From NCBI RefSeq assembly GCF_052324685.1, contig NC_135214.1, positions 27,477,739 to 27,541,738 on the forward strand: DNA of 64,000 bases, written 5' to 3'. The position numbers were made by a program, and so were the translations under genes. The stretch comes from Brachyhypopomus gauderio (Eukaryota; Chordata; Actinopteri; Gymnotiformes; Hypopomidae). Of this stretch, positions 59,390-64,000 are shown piece after piece. Below the pieces are notes generated by a model that was not told the origin of the DNA, made no database searches, and worked only from the letters and a program-made list of their open reading frames with translations. Position 1 is the stretch's first letter; the number at the start of each line of letters is the position of its first letter.

Positions 59390-59960
59390 AAAAGAGATGT
59401 TAGTTGACTTCAGAATAACATGGGGTGATCATTCTCCACTCAGCATCAATAGTTGCTCTCTGGAAATTGTCACAAGCACCATGTTCCTTGGAGTTCACCT
59501 AGCAGAGAACCTCATATGGACAGCTCCATAGTCAGGAAAGCCCAGTGACTATTTCCTGAGGAGCCTTCCAACATCCTAACCATGTTCTTCAAAGGGTTGA
59601 TGGCGAGTATCCTGAGTTCCTGCACCACTGCCTACCACTTCTCTATCTCGGACCACAAAACCGTGAGAGAACAGTGAGTATAACTGATTGCCAAGGCCTC
59701 TCTCCACTTGACACCACACAACGCATTCACAATGCTACCAGTTCTTTTTGTGATCCCACACAAACTCTTCCCTTTCTTACTGTCTGTGAAGAGGTACCAA
59801 AGCATTTGGGCCATCATGGCCAGACTGTGCAACAGTTTCTTCCTCCAAACCATCAGACTCTTCAACTCTCAGAGACCGACAACAAATATAATAGTATTCT
59901 GTTGAATACTCATTCCCTGTTCAAAACAAAATTTACTGTTGTACTGGCTCAGTGACTGGT
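59390..59960 (+). mobile_element. Degraded LINE, 3' part of the reverse transcriptase ORF
   Basis: Translated pieces TMFLGVHLAENLIWT, SFCDPTQTLPFLTVCEEVP and ARLCNSFFLQTIRLFNS correspond in order to the FLGVHLSEDLTWT, DPSHPxxxLFxLLPSGKRY and TRLxNSFFPQAIRLLN blocks. These end the ORF2 of fish CR1/Rex1-type LINEs. The blocks fall in different frames and a middle segment is missing, so this is an old 5'-truncated copy. Exact clade uncertain. Confidence 0.75.
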
Positions 59961-60879
59961 GTTTGCTCTAAGCATATCTGCCAAAATGTTACAGTATGTT
60001 ACATTCACTCACATTACTCAATGTTACCCAATGTTCACCAACTAGTACACAGTGTGGTCCTGTATATTTCTAACTTTATCAGAAAGTTCTTTTTTGAGGC
60101 TAGGTTAACGTAGGTAGCTGTCAAAACATTATTTAATGTAATCAATATTCAAACAGATAGAGAATAAAATTTTTATTAACTGAACTATGTTTTGCAGTAA
60201 GATTGTGGTCTTAAAAACGATCCCCATCTATTCATCGATTCTGATTGATTTGCACTTATTGAAATACTAGTATTGATTAATTGCACATACTGTTTAGTTT
60301 CAATCTTGTTCTGTAACTTACTGTATATATTATATGTTATTTTTTTTCTCCTAGTTCAATAGCATCTTGGACTCAAGCCTCCTGAACATTCTAATGTGCA
60401 TTCTATGAGTGATGTCAATGTATTCCATTGATTGTTGAATTGTGTTACCCTCCAAAACATTTGGACTTTAGGTCATTGCCTAGGTCATTACATGCAAAAA
60501 TGTTTAACTTGTCAATAGCATAATCTGTACATTTCAATCAAATGTTTTTGATACATTTTGGTAAGTTATCCCGAATTGATAAATTGTTCTCAGGTGAATC
60601 TTGGCATTCCATTAAGAAGACGAATTTGTGAAGGTTTAGATCAATCAATGGTCTCAACCATAGGTTAGAGGTGCATCTCATGAACCTTCAACTGATAAAC
60701 ATTTATAGATACAAAACACCGTAGTGTCACAAAGTCTCACAATAGTAAGACAAGGTCATGTACAAGGTGAACAGCCAAGAAGAAGAGGAGTAAGAGTGAG
60801 GGGACAAAACAGAGAAAGAGGAGTAAGAAACACTCATCTCTTAGAATAGCAGCTTGAGACAAAGTACTCAACTTACCCT

Positions 60880-61740
60880 CATTTAGATATACAGCAATTC
60901 GATCTGGCAAACATTTTTTTAATCTTCCAATTCCCTCAACGACTCTAGATCAGACCTTATGAGTGGCAACCCACTCATCATATAGGAGAGCTTTCTCCAT
61001 TGCAAACTCCACTTAAGAGAGTTCAGACGACAGATGAGTTTTCAAGGCTTTATACTCTATACTTTCAGACGATGACAATGATGAGCACACATCTTGAGCT
61101 TTTCCAGTTAGCTTGCATTGAAGCAACAATGTCCAAAACTCCTTAGGCCACTTAAAAGAAACAGCAATACATTCAAAAATACTGAACTAGGTATCCACTC
61201 AGACTCATGAAATGGAGGAACAAGGGCAATGTGCTTAGTGATAGAAAAAGATGGTGATGACTCACTACCTACTGCTGCCTCAGCACCAGAGCTAACAGGA
61301 ACCAGAGAGAATGTCGAAGGTGCATGCCCAGTAGGAAGACCTGGAAAAGGATCCAACCGGATCCCAGTTTTTGGAAAAAAATCTGTCTCCCTCAGTTCCA
61401 ACTAACGTAGACAAATTTCTCTATTTCCATCTGATGAGAAGCTAGCTTGTAGTCAAACTCCGCTTTTTCCTGCTCTTCCCACTCCTCTCTTATCTCTAGG
61501 GCCAGGTGACAAAGAAAGTGGTTCAAACCTAGGCAATGTTGCCTAGACTATAGGAGATGTACTAACACCCTCCTTCTCAGACACAACTGGAGTATGTGTG
61601 TCTCCCCCATGATTCTTACCTGTGCTACCAACAGAAGGTGTGAGCGCTTCTTGTTCAGAGTGACCAAGCTCCATCAATTTATCAAGCACACCAAGTAAAC
61701 CAAGGAAACTGGACCATGGACGACACCAAAGCAAATAACA
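60880..61740 (-). mobile_element. Ty3/Gypsy-like LTR-retrotransposon gag fossil
   Basis: Minus-strand translation contains a block (ITKHIALVPPFHESE) typical of the N-terminal gag region of Ty3/Gypsy elements in fish. I see no LTR pair, protease, polymerase or envelope beside it, so only a fragment survives. It is broken in several places and looks old. Confidence 0.5.
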
Positions 61741-62053
61741 TAATAAAAAGAAACATACCTTAAGCTAGTAAACAATCTCTAAATCTAAGAAAACAAAATA
61801 ATGAACTCTCTCTGCCTAATCTATTAATCAAAATATACCAAGGATGGTGTCCGCCCCTTACCCAAGGTGTGTAGACAAAGACATTCTCATCCTTACCTGT
61901 CCATCCCCAAAACCAACAAAGAAGACAATAAAATCAAAACCACCACTGATGTCCAGTAAGGCTCATTTCCTCATATCTACAGAATGTAACTCAACCCCAA
62001 CCGCAGGTTGACACACCAAACAGTTGGTCTGAGCAGTATGGCCCAAAACCGCT

Positions 62054-62072
62054 CTTTATCTATGGTCTCTCT

Positions 62073-62148
<76 letters not shown>

Positions 62149-62156
62149 ACCTATGG

Positions 62157-62197
<41 letters not shown>

Positions 62198-62225
62198 ATC
62201 TATGGTCTCTCTCTTTTCTCCTCTC
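62054..62225. repeat. Compound CT repeat with three copies of a short embedded unit
   Basis: Long CT dinucleotide runs (about 62079-62147 and 62157-62195) alternate with three copies of CTTTAYCTATGGTCTCTCTC, starting near 62054, 62145 and 62195. The structure suggests duplication of a whole CT-plus-unit block rather than simple slippage only. Confidence 0.9.
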
Positions 62226-62399
62226 TTCGTCTTCTAGTGGCATCCCTGTAAAAAGGTGAGGCTGCACCTGTAAAACACTAAGTTATGGCCTGCGTGCACA
62301 TGCACGTAACAATATTGACATATTTGGCAATGTTTGAAATATATGTAACTGTTTCTTGTCCAAAATGGACATTATATGTACTTCATTATTCATTTTGTG

Positions 62400-63015
62400 C
62401 TGTTGTGTATCAAGAAGCTGGAATCAAGAGAACCATTATACTCTTTTATATACCTGAATAAGGCAAAATTCAGAAGAAATGGTCAAAACTTGATTGGCCA
62501 ACAGCTACCATTGATGTGCCAGACCAACGGGGAGGAAACATCACAATGTGTGCCGCTGTCAGAGAATGGCATGCTGACACATATTCCCATGATAGGGTCC
62601 TATAACACACAGCATCTCGTCACATTCATGCACATCCTCTACAGGGATCTCATCCCTGATAATGAGAGATGTGATTCAAGAGGTTTTGTCAAAATTTGTG
62701 GCCATTTGGGATAATGTGAGTTTTCACCACTCTAACACAGGCAATGCTTTGCCATTCATCACTGATGGAATTCCTCCCACCCTATTCCCCATTCTTGTAC
62801 CCTAGTTGAGGAGATTGAAGGTGTACGATCACCAACCGCACACCCAGATGAACCTGCTGATTGCCATGGATGCATCTTGTGAGGATATAACAGTAGATGG
62901 CTGCAGAGGATGGATTAAACACTCCAGGAGATTCTTTCCATACTGCATTGCAAAGGAAGATATCCAGTGTGACTTAGATGAAAACATGTGGCCCAACAGA
63001 GAGGAGTGACAGGAT
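62400..63015 (+). mobile_element. IS630/Tc1-like transposase remnant
   Basis: The plus strand encodes LESREPLYSFIYLNKAKF, GNRNVIGH-like and CAA-like blocks in decayed form, SYNTQHLVTFMHIL, then after a frame break DNVSFHHSNT. Farther on come RRLKVYDHQPHTQMNLLIAMDA and GCRGWIKHSRRFFPYCIAKE with CDLDENMWPNREE. This order matches the catalytic half of IS630-like transposases common in fish genomes. The first catalytic Asp of the usual YLDEAGF reads Asn. The middle, which should carry PPYSPFLNPIEEFFS, is missing. No terminal repeats are identified. Confidence 0.75.
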
Positions 63016-63459
63016 GTATAGAACAGAAAGAACTATAATTCCTAATGTTGTTGTCTCGGGTTGTTTTGAATGTCTAGATTAAGTTTCTAAGTTTGTAATT
63101 TGAGTGTAACACATACAGTTTTAATTGATATGCCACAGAATGGGCAGTGTTCTTATAATCAATAGCTAGTTTCCATCAGAATATACTTAGGCTACAGTGT
63201 ACAGTACACTGTTGCACTGACAACATGATTAAGTATTTTGTTCATAGACAATGACATAAAAACCAGACTGACATAAAAATTTGCCTTTGAGGCAAAAAAC
63301 AAAGAATTCTGAGCGAGGTACATTCTTTTGCAGGTATTTCATAGAGTTTTGCTGTGTGCACTAACTGTTTTGAGACAAGCACTTGTGATGCCAAAATAAA
63401 TCATGACGTGAGAAGTGTATACCAAATCGACTGAAAAAAAACGTAAAACAAAAAATATC
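63016..63459. other. Spacer before ap3s1, no feature seen
   Basis: AT-rich sequence between the transposase remnant and the ap3s1 promoter. In mammals ATG12 starts head-to-head with AP3S1 at this place; no ATG12 coding sequence is visible here. Confidence 0.4.
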
Positions 63460-63638
63460 TATTTTCCCGCGGAAGAATCTTTAAAACGGTCGCATCACAG
63501 GTGCTGTACGCGTACTCTTCCGCCGTGCTGGTGAGCGGCTCTATGGTAGAGTTACTCAGGTACGCTCACACAGTCTGTCCACTAGCTACCTAGATACCTT
63601 CATAGTATAGTTGCTATACATCTCGATAAAGTAGTAAC
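63460..63638 (+). promoter_or_regulatory. ap3s1: ap3s1 promoter and 5' UTR
   Basis: CpG density rises sharply from about 63465. Two ETS-type GGAA cores occur as an inverted pair (CCGCGGAAGA near 63466, TCTTCCGCCG near 63516); there is no TATA box. A short upstream open frame with ATG at 63543 runs 16 codons to a stop at 63591-63593, ahead of the main ATG, if this part is transcribed. Start site inferred. Confidence 0.5.
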
Positions 63639-63707
63639 ATGATAAAGGCCATACTGATATTCAACAATCATGGAAAACCAAGGCTTTCGAAATTTTACGA
63701 ACATTAC
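63639..63707 (+). CDS. ap3s1: AP-3 complex subunit sigma-1, first coding exon (partial gene)
   Basis: The exon encodes MIKAILIFNNHGKPRLSKFY plus EHY and ends at a consensus donor (TAC|gtgagt). These 23 residues match the start of vertebrate AP3S1 almost exactly (human has QPY at the end). They differ from AP3S2, which begins MIQAILVFNNHGKPRLVRFY. The small sigma subunit is part of the AP-3 adaptor that sorts cargo from endosomes to lysosomes and related organelles. The rest of the gene lies to the right of the window; 63708-64000 is intron 1. This is the only gene here on the plus strand. Confidence 0.93.
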
Positions 63708-64000
63708 GTGAGTATTAGTTACACTGAAACTACCTCGCTTTTCTCTGGCAAACTATTTAGTTAACGTTGGCTAGGCAGGGCTAGCTAGCTATCACCTACA
63801 CTAGCTGGCTAGCTGCTGTGATGTGAATGTCAATATGAGATAAAGCTGATGTGTCTCATCTTGAGGGGCTCGCCTTTATTTTAGCTGGTGCCCAATTAGC
63901 TAGCTAGTTAACTGTCTTGGAATTATAACGTTAGCTAGCGAATATGTCTGAATATAAGCTTGTGTGTGAGTGGACGTGGCTGGCTAGCTAGACGTGTTTA

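Overview
The window is vertebrate nuclear DNA, almost certainly from a ray-finned (teleost) fish. Genes are split into small exons with GT-AG introns. The proteins align through their full length with vertebrate families. The mobile elements are typical of teleosts: Tc1-like elements with fish-type terminal repeats, an IS630-like transposase remnant, LINE reverse-transcriptase remnants and a tRNA-derived SINE. An otophysan fish (catfish, electric fish or relative) is only a guess.

Six complete genes lie on the minus strand and one partial gene on the plus strand. From left to right they are trim36 (3741-17242, 10 coding exons), pggt1b (19920-27017, 9 exons), ccdc112 (28354-30880, 9 exons), fem1c (36695-38755, 2 coding exons plus a probable non-coding first exon near 39308), tmed7 (42229-43289, 3 exons), cdo1 (48826-54433, 5 exons) and the first coding exon of ap3s1 (63639-63707, plus strand, running off the right edge). 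I worked out every exon boundary by reading splice sites and keeping frame. Predicted lengths are 738, 364, 468, 617, 219 and 201 residues, close to the human orthologues as I remember them. From memory, order and strands match human chromosome 5q22-q23, except that TICAM2 (beside TMED7) and ATG12 (between CDO1 and AP3S1) are not seen here.

The genes do not form a pathway; they are a conserved neighbourhood. Their products are a microtubule-linked TRIM E3 ligase, the beta subunit of protein geranylgeranyltransferase I, a coiled-coil centriolar-satellite protein, a CUL2 substrate receptor for C-terminal degrons, a p24 cargo receptor, cysteine dioxygenase and the sigma subunit of adaptor complex AP-3.

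Gene-poor stretches are 1-3740, 30881-36694, 43290-48825 and 54434-63638. The last holds most of the mobile DNA: a Tc1-like element interrupted by a 416-bp insertion, a LINE tail, a broken Ty3/Gypsy-like gag fossil, a compound CT-rich repeat and a decayed IS630-like transposase. I saw no CRISPR array, operon or prokaryotic defence or toxin system, and no clear sign of a wholly new system. The most useful points for a second look are the 30-bp last exon of cdo1, the nested transposon, two unassigned open-frame islands, GC-rich hairpins at pggt1b, and the open frame joined in phase upstream of the fem1c start.
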